Source: CAYMZZ01 sp046297935
Lineage (GTDB): Bacteria; Bacteroidota; Bacteroidia; Chitinophagales; Chitinophagaceae
Assembly (NCBI GenBank): GCA_046297935.1
Contig: JBKBHA010000005.1
Coordinates: 124,001 to 188,000, forward strand
Reading direction: 5' to 3'
DNA length: 64,000 nt
Shown here: piece by piece, positions 1 to 8,040 of the stretch
Layout of the letters: the number at the start of each line of letters is the position of its first letter
How positions within the stretch are numbered: position 1 is the stretch's first letter
Notes under the pieces: model-generated
Databases searched by the model: none
Told to the model about the DNA's origin: nothing
Seen by the model: only the letters and a program-made list of their open reading frames with translations
Translations under genes and position numbers: made by a program

Positions 1-1026
1 CAGGCTACTTATGGTACTGGTTCCTACTCTGGTTTGCCAACACAGGGCGTGAGCTATGTGGGCAACCCTGAGGCACTTTGGGAATCAACCTGGGTATTTA
101 ACGTTGGTTTGGACTATGAATTGGCCAACCGTCGTATATATGGTGATTTCAACTGGTACGACAACCGCACAAAGGATCTGTATGTAAACCGTACGCTTAG
201 TGTGGAGAACACAGGTGGCGCCGCCATTGATGTGAATGCGGGTGAATTGCAGAACACCGGTTTTGAGTGGAACGTAAATGCGGAAGTGATTCGCAAACGC
301 GACTTTGTGTGGACTCTGTTTGCACAAGGATCGTATAACAGAAATAAACTGGTTAGCCTGGGTGGTGAGCAACCTTATGAGAGTGGTACTTCTTATCTGC
401 AGGAAGGTCTGCCCCTTGGCTCTCACTACGAAGTAGGCTTTGCGGGTGTGGATGCCGCCACCGGTCAGCCACTGTATTATGACCTTGATGGTAAGGTTAC
501 TACCGTGTACAACGCCAGCAATGCCACCACCAATTGGGGTACCTGGGAAGCTCCCTGGAAAGGTGGCTTCGGTACACGTATGAGCTATAAGGGCCTTGAG
601 TTGTACATTCTGTTCAGCTTCCAGGAAGGTGCTTACAAATACGATAACCTCGAATATTTTGTTGAAAACCCGGTGGGCTTCCTGGCAGGTGGTTACAATC
701 AATCTTCTGATTTGAAGTTCTGGCAAAAGCCCGGCGATATTGTGAACACACCCAGCCCGGTATATGGTACCAACTTTTCTTCGAAGTTGATCCACGACGC
801 CTCATTCATCCGTCTGCGTGATGTTACGCTTTCTTACAACTTCTCCAACAACCTGTTGAATAAGTTGAAAGTGGTATCGCGCGCTTCCATTTATGTACAG
901 GCCAACAACCTGTTCATCTGGACCAAGTGGAGAGGTATGGATCCTGAAGCCGGACCTGCCAATATCAACCTGAGTGAATTTCCTAACCCCCGTGCCATCA
1001 CAGGTGGTTTGCGTGTAACCTTCTAA
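1..1026 (+). CDS. SusC/RagA-family TonB-linked outer-membrane protein, C-terminal part
   Basis: The frame is open from the first base and ends with TAA, so this is the 3' part of a gene that starts outside the window; about 341 residues are visible. The sequence alternates aromatic and polar residues as in outer-membrane beta strands and ends in RAITGGLRVTF, the terminal strand typical of SusC-like receptors. SusC proteins are TonB-dependent channels that import glycans or peptides bound by a SusD lipoprotein. The next gene is a SusD homologue starting within about 20 bp, so the pair is certainly one operon. The substrate cannot be told from the visible part. Confidence 0.93.
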   Translation, partial: QATYGTGSYSGLPTQGVSYVGNPEALWESTWVFNVGLDYELANRRIYGDFNWYDNRTKDLYVNRTLSVENTGGAAIDVNAGELQNTGFEWNVNAEVIRKRDFVWTLFAQGSYNRNKLVSLGGEQPYESGTSYLQEGLPLGSHYEVGFAGVDAATGQPLYYDLDGKVTTVYNASNATTNWGTWEAPWKGGFGTRMSYKGLELYILFSFQEGAYKYDNLEYFVENPVGFLAGGYNQSSDLKFWQKPGDIVNTPSPVYGTNFSSKLIHDASFIRLRDVTLSYNFSNNLLNKLKVVSRASIYVQANNLFIWTKWRGMDPEAGPANINLSEFPNPRAITGGLRVTF

Positions 1027-1044
1027 ATGAAAAAGGAAATGATT

Positions 1045-2469
1045 ATGAAAAAGAACAGCTTAATATACCTTCTTGCCGGCGCCATTTTCCTGGGTGGCTG
1101 TAAGAAGCAGCTCGAACAATACGACCCTGAGTCGATCAGCGAGGGTAATGCCTTTCAAACCATGGAGCACGTACAACTGGGTCTCAATGGAGTGATTGGT
1201 GGTTATGGTACTTATGTAAATGATATATATAAGTCAGCTTTGGTATCGGACGAAGCCAAAATTGGACCCGATAATGCCGGCCAGGGAGCCCTTACTTTCC
1301 GTTATCAGTACAGCTCCGACGGAACTACCGGTGGCGACGTAACTGCAGGCTACGGCCCATATTATGGGATGATCGATTTGGCTAATCGGATATTACCTCG
1401 GGTTTATGAAGTAACCGGCAATGTGTCGCAGGCTCGTCGCGATGAAGTGCGCGGCCAACTCCTGGGTATGCGTGCCATTGCGCATTTCAGCGTACTTCAG
1501 TCATTTGCCAAAAACTACGATCCGGCCGAGCAACTGGGTATTGCCATTGTGCTGGAGTCGAATCCCCTGGGACAAACAGGAAGAAGTACTATGGCTGAAT
1601 CGGTTGCCGCTATTGAAAAGGATCTGGCTGATGCTAAGGCGTTGATGCCAACTATCAGCAGTCCCGCCAATTTCCGTGACACGGTGTTGAACAAGGTAAA
1701 TATTGCTGCTTACCAGGCAAGGATAGCACTCTGGAAACGCGACTATGCTTCGGCTATCACATTCGCTACCGAAGTGATCAATTCTAATGTGAAACCTTTG
1801 GTAACCGGTGCAACATTCGCCGGTATCTGGACGGACGTCGAGAGTTTGAATACGAGTATACCGCAGGGCATTTCCGAAACACTGTTTCGGATTCGTTTCC
1901 TGACTGGTACTAATCTGGGTGGCTTATGGACAACCAATGGCAATCTCACCTATATTTCCCCGTCTGATAAACTGGTGAGTCTTTATGGTCCGAACGACAT
2001 CAGGCGGGCTGCGTATATTGGCGACATCTCTGGTGGCGGACATTATGTAAACAAATACTATGTGTCGAGCCGTGGCGGTCGGGTGGTTGATTTGAAAGCT
2101 ATACGTACTGCTGAAATGTATCTGATCCGCGCCGAAGCATATGCGCGTCAGGCCAGCCCCAATATTGCAGCGGGCGCTGCCGACCTCAATGCGCTGCGTG
2201 CTCAGCGCATTACCGGTTATGTTAATGAAACATTTGCTTCTGCTTCTGAACTGGCCAATGCCGTACTGGAAGAGCGTTTCAAGGAGCTTTGTTTTGAAGG
2301 ACATCGCTTTTTTGACCTGAAGCGTAATAATCTGCCGGTTCAGCGTAATGCGTCGGATGCCAGTCCTGCCTGGCAAACACTGCCTGCCGGATCGTATCGC
2401 TTTGTGTTCCCGATTCCGCAGAATGCCATGTTGGCTAACCCCAATATGGTTCAAAACGAAGGTTACTAA
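1045..2469 (+). CDS. SusD/RagB-family nutrient-binding outer-membrane lipoprotein
   Basis: About 474 residues. I start at the ATG at 1045 (MKKNSLIYLLAGAIFLGGCKK): it gives a clean lipoprotein signal peptide with lipobox LGGC and has AAGGAA about 10 nt upstream. An in-frame ATG at 1027, directly after the SusC stop, would add six residues with an acid in the n-region. SusD proteins are surface lipoproteins with a TPR-like helical fold that cap the SusC barrel and bind substrate. The C-terminal EERFKELCFEGHRFFDLKR segment is a family hallmark. The gene is in one operon with the partial SusC upstream and a lipoprotein downstream. Confidence 0.95.
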   Translation: MKKNSLIYLLAGAIFLGGCKKQLEQYDPESISEGNAFQTMEHVQLGLNGVIGGYGTYVNDIYKSALVSDEAKIGPDNAGQGALTFRYQYSSDGTTGGDVTAGYGPYYGMIDLANRILPRVYEVTGNVSQARRDEVRGQLLGMRAIAHFSVLQSFAKNYDPAEQLGIAIVLESNPLGQTGRSTMAESVAAIEKDLADAKALMPTISSPANFRDTVLNKVNIAAYQARIALWKRDYASAITFATEVINSNVKPLVTGATFAGIWTDVESLNTSIPQGISETLFRIRFLTGTNLGGLWTTNGNLTYISPSDKLVSLYGPNDIRRAAYIGDISGGGHYVNKYYVSSRGGRVVDLKAIRTAEMYLIRAEAYARQASPNIAAGAADLNALRAQRITGYVNETFASASELANAVLEERFKELCFEGHRFFDLKRNNLPVQRNASDASPAWQTLPAGSYRFVFPIPQNAMLANPNMVQNEGY

Positions 2470-2529
2470 AATAACGGGGGCGGGCAAGGCCCGTCCCTTC
2501 CAAACATCAACTAAGCAAAAATTTTTGAT

Positions 2530-3408
2530 ATGAAAAGAATTCAATCAGCTTTATCGTTGAGCGCCCTGCTGGTAGCTCTGGCGGTAATGACGGGTTGCGA
2601 TAAAAACGAACCGTACGACGTGATCACGCCGCCCGATGGTCTGCATTTTACGGGTGCTGAAACACAGGTGTACGATGTGGTAGTGAACCCCGCCCCCGCC
2701 TTTGCCATCAATATCGGTGCTACCACCGTGTCGTCTTCTGATCGCACCGTGTCTGTAAATATTACCTCCAGCACTGGCGCCAGTTCAGGTGCACAGTACA
2801 ACATTGTTGGTGGCAATACCGTTACCGTGCCTGCAGGCGAGGTGATTGGCAATTTTGCCATTCAGGCAAACTATTCGGCTTATACCACCGGCCGAATCGA
2901 TACGCTTACACTTGCATTGACCAATCCAACTAACACATCGGTATCCGATTTTCTGGATACGGTGAAAGTGATTGTACGCGGTCCCTGTTTTGAAGGCGAT
3001 ATTGTGTTAAGCGATTTCCTGGGAACATATGCCAACACTAATGAGTTGTTTGGTACCAGCGCCTATGGTCCTTACACAACCACAGTTTCAGGTGTTGCCA
3101 GTACCTCAGCAACTACCGGTACAATTACAGTCACCAATATTTTCGATTTTGGCTGGAACCCGATCACATTTATTCTCGACTGGACAGATCCAAGCAATTT
3201 GATTGCAACGCTCGATGAGCAATCTGGTATTGGAGATGCAGGAACCATCAACAGTGCGTATGCAGGTTTGGATGTTTCGGTACGAGCCAGCGCGGGGAAC
3301 CCGGGTACGTTTAGCTGGTGTAATGGTACACTTGATCTGAAAATGCAGCCAGGTGTAACCGGCCTTGGATGGTTCAACCTGGTTTATCAGGTGAACATGA
3401 GAAGGTAG
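2530..3408 (+). CDS. SusCD-linked lipoprotein, DUF1735/DUF4843-like
   Basis: 292 residues with a lipoprotein signal peptide ending in MTGC (Cys around residue 23). The first half (about 35-155) looks like an immunoglobulin/Calx-beta type sheet domain, with alternating valines and a VPAGE turn as in DUF1735/DUF4843 proteins coded after SusD genes. The second half (about 155-290) is also beta-rich and contains one FEGD segment. By position it is the third member of the SusCD operon and probably an accessory surface glycan- or ligand-binding lipoprotein. The exact domain name is a guess; the lipoprotein call and operon membership are firm. Confidence 0.8.
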   Translation: MKRIQSALSLSALLVALAVMTGCDKNEPYDVITPPDGLHFTGAETQVYDVVVNPAPAFAINIGATTVSSSDRTVSVNITSSTGASSGAQYNIVGGNTVTVPAGEVIGNFAIQANYSAYTTGRIDTLTLALTNPTNTSVSDFLDTVKVIVRGPCFEGDIVLSDFLGTYANTNELFGTSAYGPYTTTVSGVASTSATTGTITVTNIFDFGWNPITFILDWTDPSNLIATLDEQSGIGDAGTINSAYAGLDVSVRASAGNPGTFSWCNGTLDLKMQPGVTGLGWFNLVYQVNMRR

Positions 3409-3429
3409 TTGACCCTGCCTCACAATTGC

Positions 3430-3499
3430 AAATGTGCTAATTGGTTATTTGGAGAATTTGAGCTAGTCTAAATTCTCCAAATAACCAATTAGCACATTT
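3430..3499. terminator. 30-bp perfect inverted repeat between convergent genes
   Basis: Positions 3430-3459 are exactly complementary to 3470-3499 with a 10-nt loop at 3460-3469. It lies between the convergent SusCD operon and the TlpA-like gene, so it could stop transcription from both sides, although there is no strong U tract. The left arm can be cut into 8-bp units (AATGTGCT, AATTGGTT, ATTTGGAG, AATTTGAG), which resemble the octad arrays elsewhere in the window. A 30-bp stem is far longer than an ordinary terminator. Confidence 0.75.
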
Positions 3500-3527
3500 T
3501 CTTTAGGGCTAAATCCTGGCGTATGCA

Positions 3528-4742
3528 TCAACTACGCGGAAGGAGCTCATTGAGCTTGCGGGCCAGCATGGGGCCACGCAGATTTTCTGCAATGATCTTT
3601 CCGTTGGGATCTACCAACACGTTAAAAGGAATGCCATTGAGTTTATATAGCGGAACAACGGAGCTGTTCCAGTATTGCAGATCGCTGACATGTGTCCAGG
3701 CTAATGCATCAGCCTGTATGGCTTGTGTCCACTTGTCTTTTTGTCCCGGACGATCAAGTGATACACCCAGTATGGTAAAGTTGCGCCCTTTGAATTGTTG
3801 ATACGCGCGAGCCAGATTCGGGTTTTCATCGCGGCATGGACGGCACCAGCTGGCCCAAAAATCGACCAGCACATATTTGCCCCGAAAAGAGGCGAGGCTG
3901 ATTTCTTTTCCAGTCACACCGGGCAGGCTGAAATCAGGAGCTTCCTTACCAACCCATGAACGTTCCCGCAGGTCCTGAATTTCTTTCTGTGTCTGTGCGT
4001 AGATCAACGCAGCTGCCTGATGATCTTTGAATTTTTCCGCATTTGCCTTCAATATGGCTATGCGCTCATCGGCTTCAATAGGAGGAAGCCCGTAGGCGGT
4101 GCCTTGCGATAAATACTGGTAGTAACCCAATTCAAAAATGGTAAGTGCAGGGTTGTTGGATTCGCTGATAGATTTCAGCGTGCTTTCGCGCAGGTTTTCT
4201 CCTTCCGCCAGCAAGGCTTGCGCCAGTGAATCAGCTTTTGGCTGACCGCCTTCTACAGTCGATAAACTATCGGCCTGTAAGCTCATGCCGTAAATACGGA
4301 TAAGGCCGTTGTTCATCTGCTTCATGTAGTTTTTCATCTGTTCACTTGCGGGCGAACCTTTCACTGTATAGTCTTCCGCAAATTCGGTGCTATTGCTTTT
4401 TAATTTTATATCAATGGCTACACTGTTGTTGTCGTTAATGAGAGAAGCTACCGGGTACATCGACTGATCAATCACCAGATTGTATATAACAGCTTCGCGC
4501 GGATTGCCGGCCAGTTGAAAACGACCATTCTTGTCGAGACTGGCAGAATCTTCCAAAACAGGTGTTTGATCGCCTCCCGCATTTTCCTGCGCAGCAGGCA
4601 CCCGCACCAGGTAAATCTTTTTACCAACGGATGGTGATACTGTTCCAGAAACCTGAAAGGTTCCTTCTTTACTTGAGTTTGCCTGTTCGTTGCAGGCAGC
4701 CAGCAAAACTGGAATTACAGCCCAGTAAATTCTATTTTTCAT
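3528..4742 (-). CDS. TlpA-family thiol-disulfide oxidoreductase lipoprotein
   Basis: 404 residues. The N-terminus has a lipoprotein signal with Cys17 (LLAAC). Residues about 28-130 resemble DUF4369, the usual N-terminal domain of Bacteroidota TlpA-like proteins. Residues about 265-400 form a thioredoxin/AhpC-TSA domain with the redox motif WCRPC near residue 298 and the phrase VLVDFWASWC. Such proteins reduce or exchange disulfides in the periplasm or at the outer membrane; the substrate is unknown. It converges on the SusCD operon and lies 18 bp downstream of gatB on the same strand. Confidence 0.92.
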   Translation of the reverse strand: MKNRIYWAVIPVLLAACNEQANSSKEGTFQVSGTVSPSVGKKIYLVRVPAAQENAGGDQTPVLEDSASLDKNGRFQLAGNPREAVIYNLVIDQSMYPVASLINDNNSVAIDIKLKSNSTEFAEDYTVKGSPASEQMKNYMKQMNNGLIRIYGMSLQADSLSTVEGGQPKADSLAQALLAEGENLRESTLKSISESNNPALTIFELGYYQYLSQGTAYGLPPIEADERIAILKANAEKFKDHQAAALIYAQTQKEIQDLRERSWVGKEAPDFSLPGVTGKEISLASFRGKYVLVDFWASWCRPCRDENPNLARAYQQFKGRNFTILGVSLDRPGQKDKWTQAIQADALAWTHVSDLQYWNSSVVPLYKLNGIPFNVLVDPNGKIIAENLRGPMLARKLNELLPRS

Positions 4743-4760
4743 GTGTGACTTTTCGATTGA

Positions 4761-6206
4761 TTAAGATTGACGCAATTTCTCCAGTAGCAGTGCATTGGTA
4801 ACTTTCGGATCGGCTTTTCCCTTCGAGCGTTTCATTACCTCACCAACAAACAAAGCTAAAACGCCTTTTTTGCCTTTATGGTATTCTTTCACTTTATCAG
4901 CAAGACTGTTGAGTACTTCATCTATTAACGGCTCCAGCTGGCTTTTGTCTGACTGCTGAAGCAAATTCATCTGTTTAGCCAGCATTTCAGGTTCTGCCTC
5001 AGGTTGCCGCAGCAATGCAGGCAATAATTGCGCCGAAGCAGTAGAGAAGCTCAGCAGGCCGCGATCGACCAGCGAAATAAGTTTGCCCAATACTACAGCA
5101 GAAATCGGGAAATTCTCCATATTTGCCGCCTGCTCATTTAACCATGATTTAACGGGTCCGAGCATCCAGTTGGCTGCTGCCTTGGGCGTTGGTGACACTG
5201 CAAGCAGCGCTTCAAAATATTCTGCTACACTACGATCTTCGGTAAGTACCGTAGCATCATACTCCGATAACTGGTATTGATCGGTATAGACAGCTATTCG
5301 TTGCCGCGGCAGTGCTGGCAGGGAAACCTGTATCTGGTCGATGAATTCTTTTTCAAGATGAAAGGGAGGTAAATCCGGATCGGGAAAATAGCGATAATCG
5401 TCTGCGTCTTCTTTTTCGCGAATGGCAAAGGTTTGACCCGATACTACATCAAAACCCCGGGTTTGTTGTTGCACCTGTTCTCCTGCACGAAGCAAACCAA
5501 TCAACCGCTCACCCTCCGATTCCACTGCGCGGCGGGCATGACGAATGGAATTGAGATTCTTGATCTCCACTTTGGTACCCAGCAGGTCAGTCCCTTTCGG
5601 TCTAGCTGATATATTGACATCACAGCGCATGCTGCCTTCTTCCATATTACCATCGCATACATCCAAATAGCGTAGCATTTTTCGAAGCTCGGTCAAATAG
5701 GCAGCCACTTCTTCACCATTATGCAGGTCGGGTTCTGTCACTATTTCAATCAATCCCGTTCCAGCGCGATTATAATCGATACAGGTGTAGTCGTCAGCAA
5801 TATCATGTACGCTTTTGCCGGCATCTTCTTCCATGTGAATGCGGTTGAGCTGAATATATCGCGAACCTTCCGCGGTCTGAATAAATACCCGGCCTTTTTT
5901 GCAAATGGGAGTAGTATGCTGAGAAATCTGATATCCTTTGGGCAGGTCGGGATAGAAATAATTCTTGCGGGCAAAATAGTTATTACGCTCTATCTCACAT
6001 TCACAGGCCAGCCCCATTCGTATGGCTGCTTCAATGGCTCGCCGATTCATCACTGGCAGCGAACCTGGATGTGCAAGGGTAACAGGACTTACCTGCGTGT
6101 TAGGCTCAGCACCATAAGCCACACTATCGCCGCAAAATAATTTGCTGGCAGTGAGCAACTGCGCATGTACCTCCAAACCTATAACTAATTCATATTCAAT
6201 GCCCAT
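4761..6206 (-). CDS. gatB: Asp-tRNA(Asn)/Glu-tRNA(Gln) amidotransferase subunit B
   Basis: 481 residues. Part of GatCAB, which amidates misacylated Glu-tRNA(Gln) and Asp-tRNA(Asn). The start MGIEYELVIGLEVHAQL is the canonical GatB N-terminus. An upstream in-frame ATG would add 47 residues (SPLTSPLSPFTSPHFP), which are only the translated repeat array and are rejected. The catalytic cradle (RNNYFARKNYFYPDLPKGYQ, about 80-100) and the C-terminal YqeY/GatB tail (about 335-480) are both present. gatA and gatC are not in the window. A TACCTTTG box (6213-6220) ends 6 nt before the ATG. Confidence 0.97.
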   Translation of the reverse strand: MGIEYELVIGLEVHAQLLTASKLFCGDSVAYGAEPNTQVSPVTLAHPGSLPVMNRRAIEAAIRMGLACECEIERNNYFARKNYFYPDLPKGYQISQHTTPICKKGRVFIQTAEGSRYIQLNRIHMEEDAGKSVHDIADDYTCIDYNRAGTGLIEIVTEPDLHNGEEVAAYLTELRKMLRYLDVCDGNMEEGSMRCDVNISARPKGTDLLGTKVEIKNLNSIRHARRAVESEGERLIGLLRAGEQVQQQTRGFDVVSGQTFAIREKEDADDYRYFPDPDLPPFHLEKEFIDQIQVSLPALPRQRIAVYTDQYQLSEYDATVLTEDRSVAEYFEALLAVSPTPKAAANWMLGPVKSWLNEQAANMENFPISAVVLGKLISLVDRGLLSFSTASAQLLPALLRQPEAEPEMLAKQMNLLQQSDKSQLEPLIDEVLNSLADKVKEYHKGKKGVLALFVGEVMKRSKGKADPKVTNALLLEKLRQS

Positions 6207-6212
6207 ACTTTG

Positions 6213-6220
6213 CAAAGGTA
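6213..6220 (-). promoter_or_regulatory. Putative -7 box (TACCTTTG) of gatB
   Basis: On the minus strand TACCTTTG matches the Bacteroidota -7 consensus TAnnTTTG. Its end is 6 nt from the gatB ATG, so the transcript would be leaderless or nearly so. No TTTG lies at the -33 distance, because that stretch is already the degenerate end of the heptad array. Confidence 0.45.
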
Positions 6221-6228
6221 TGGGAAAA

Positions 6229-6521
6229 TGGGGAGAGGTGAAAGGTGAAAGGGGAGAGGTGAGGGGTGAGTGGGGAGGGGTGGGATGATAATCTGTGTAA
6301 AAATCTGCGTAAATCTGTGGGAACTGAAAACCCTGGACCGTCGGCATATTGCTGACTAGAGCAACAGTTCTGTTCCCACAGATTTACGCAGATTGCGAGC
6401 AGATATTGCACTAAATGTGGAAGGGGTCGATCTTGCATCTTGTTGTCAGATGCAACATCAACCCCTGTCAAAAATATTCATTCACCTTCACCTCTCACCT
6501 CTCACCTCTCACCTTTCACCT
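6229..6521 (-). repeat. Composite heptad-core-heptad repeat, copy A
   Basis: Read on the minus strand: directly after the TAG stop of the PDZ gene come about six GGTGARA-type heptads (6482-6521). Next is a hairpin (TTGCATCT at 6433-6440 with AGATGCAA at 6448-6455, flanked by AGGGGT/ACCCCT). Then comes the conserved core (6302-6394) and a degenerate inverted heptad arm (6229-6289). In the core, 6302-6324 and 6372-6394 are exact 23-nt complements containing ATCTGCG and GTGGGAAC. The core matches copies B, C and D. Confidence 0.85.
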
Positions 6522-7544
6522 CTAAAGATCCGCCGTCTTCAACTTGCGGGGAATCTTCACTTCCACTGTTTCATTTTTACCATTACGCAGCAGTTTCATT
6601 TTCACTGAAATTTTTTCCCGGCTTTCACGAACGACCTTAGCAATTTCGTCTGCACTGTTTACAGCCTTGCCATCGACTTCGGTAATAATATCGTCTTCTT
6701 TGATACCAGCTTTTGCGCCATTACCGTCTTCGTCTACCTCCAACACTTTTACACCCTTGCCATCTTCTGTATCCTGAATAGACAGGCCCAGTTTGGGGCC
6801 GCCGCCGAAACTATAATTGTATGCGCGAGCTCTTGGAGCACCCTGACCATTGATACGAGGTGCCATGAACTGGTCGAAGTTCAGGTCGCCCAGATCCATT
6901 TTGAAACTTTCCATTCCAGGTGAAAGTGAGAATACGCCTACGCCTTTCCAGTTGGTCAGCTCGGCTGTGCCCGTCGACTCTTTTTTGTCGCGCAGATAAG
7001 TCACTTTCACTTTGTCGCCCGGCTTTTTGGACTGAATCGCTTTTGACAAATCATCCGGAGTTTCAATTTTGGTATCGTCAATTTTTAAGATGAAATCGCC
7101 TTCTTTCAAGCCCATTTTTTCCGCCGCACTTTCGTCAGTCACACTTTGAATCAATACTCCTTTCTCGGCTTTTTCGGTAGTTACGCCCAACATGGCACGA
7201 TCAGTGCCGGCATTGGAAGCAAGCGCACGAAGACGGCCTGCTTCAGGATTCCAGAAGCTCATGGCGCCATCGTTGCCACCAAATGCATACACATCTTTAA
7301 TACGTGAACGTGAAATGCTGATATCGCCGTCACCTTTCTTGTATTCTTTGCCGTTCACCTTCACTTTGTCGCCATCAATTTCCACCACAATCTTTTCGTC
7401 TGCTCCACCTTTGCGGGTGATGATGATTTGCTCAGCTTCCTTTTTCTCTTTTTCCTTACGCTCTTGTTGAGCAGGCAGCATTACCGGCGCAACCATTGCT
7501 ATAGCCAGCGCCAGGAATGACATGTTTTTGATGAGTTTTTTCAT
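6522..7544 (-). CDS. Two-PDZ-domain exported protein
   Basis: 340 residues with a signal peptide (MKKLIKNMSFLALAIAMVAPVMLPAQ). After a charged, lysine-rich stretch there are two PDZ domains, about 112-200 (AMLGVTTE...KMGLKEGDFILKID) and about 245-325 (KLGLSIQD...AGIKEDDIITEVDGK). No protease triad is visible, so it is not a complete DegP/HtrA-type protease; PDZ domains alone usually bind C-termini of envelope proteins. A minus-strand TATCTTTG (7589-7596) about 45 nt upstream is a candidate -7 box. The stop codon merges into repeat copy A. Confidence 0.88.
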   Translation of the reverse strand: MKKLIKNMSFLALAIAMVAPVMLPAQQERKEKEKKEAEQIIITRKGGADEKIVVEIDGDKVKVNGKEYKKGDGDISISRSRIKDVYAFGGNDGAMSFWNPEAGRLRALASNAGTDRAMLGVTTEKAEKGVLIQSVTDESAAEKMGLKEGDFILKIDDTKIETPDDLSKAIQSKKPGDKVKVTYLRDKKESTGTAELTNWKGVGVFSLSPGMESFKMDLGDLNFDQFMAPRINGQGAPRARAYNYSFGGGPKLGLSIQDTEDGKGVKVLEVDEDGNGAKAGIKEDDIITEVDGKAVNSADEIAKVVRESREKISVKMKLLRNGKNETVEVKIPRKLKTADL

Positions 7545-7588
7545 AAAGCTTATACTTTTTGTGAATGTCTACGTTTTTTTTCGTAGAT

Positions 7589-7596
7589 CAAAGATA
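7589..7596 (-). promoter_or_regulatory. Putative -7 box (TATCTTTG) of the PDZ gene
   Basis: TATCTTTG on the minus strand fits TAnnTTTG and leaves a leader of about 40 nt. A TTCG rather than TTTG lies near -33. Confidence 0.4.
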
Positions 7597-7905
7597 AGGG
7601 GAAAATTAGAAATACGAAGTGTTTCGGAAATGTTAAACAGCAAATTTCCCGGCAGGGCCGGGAAATTTGCCAATAAGGTAGGGTGGTTGGGGAGAAGCGG
7701 GTTGCCAAAAGCAGGGTGGTTGCCCAGATTAAACGCGCAAATCAGTGTAAATATCTAATAACTAATTTATTAGACTATTCACTCAACTCGTCTCCTCTGT
7801 TCTGTATCGTATTTTTACTAAGGGCTTTTCGTTATGCGAATAAGCGGTTTTGTGCAAATAAATCAGCATTTTTGACATCGCCACCAAAACCGACTGCCCG
7901 GCCCC
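7597..7905. other. Intergenic stretch with a 14-bp perfect hairpin
   Basis: No convincing gene between the PDZ promoter and the small ORF at 7906. The one clear structure is GCAAATTTCCCGGC (7640-7653) paired with its exact complement at 7657-7670 across an AGG loop. There is no U tract, so it is not a typical terminator. The rest shows no motif I can name. Confidence 0.6.
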
Positions 7906-8040
7906 ATGTTGAAAATTCTAGCCATCGCCTGCATTATACTTTGCTGTATCGTGATTGCGATTGTGCTGATGGTTTATTTCGAAAGTAGAAATTATTACAA
8001 GCCATCGCACAAGCGCAAGGAAGGTCGACGCATTTACTGA
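7906..8040 (+). CDS. Small single-span membrane protein, 44 aa
   Basis: ATG at 7906, TGA at 8038-8040. The product starts MLKILAIACIILCCIVIAIV, a strong hydrophobic helix (about residues 3-24), followed by a basic tail rich in Lys, Arg and His and ending in RRIY. Its 3' end overlaps the 3' end of alaS by 7 bp in convergent orientation. I know no family. The clean helix-plus-positive-tail layout (positive-inside rule: N-out, C-in) supports a real gene; no good promoter was found. It could still be chance. Confidence 0.45.
   Translation: MLKILAIACIILCCIVIAIVLMVYFESRNYYKPSHKRKEGRRIY

Noticed and set aside
85..795. Minus-strand ORF of 236 residues at the window start
   Set aside because: Shadow of the SusC-like gene, which has clear homology-type features on the other strand.
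6207..6347. 47-residue N-terminal extension of GatB
   Set aside because: Translation of the repeat arm; canonical GatB begins at 6206 and a promoter box lies between.
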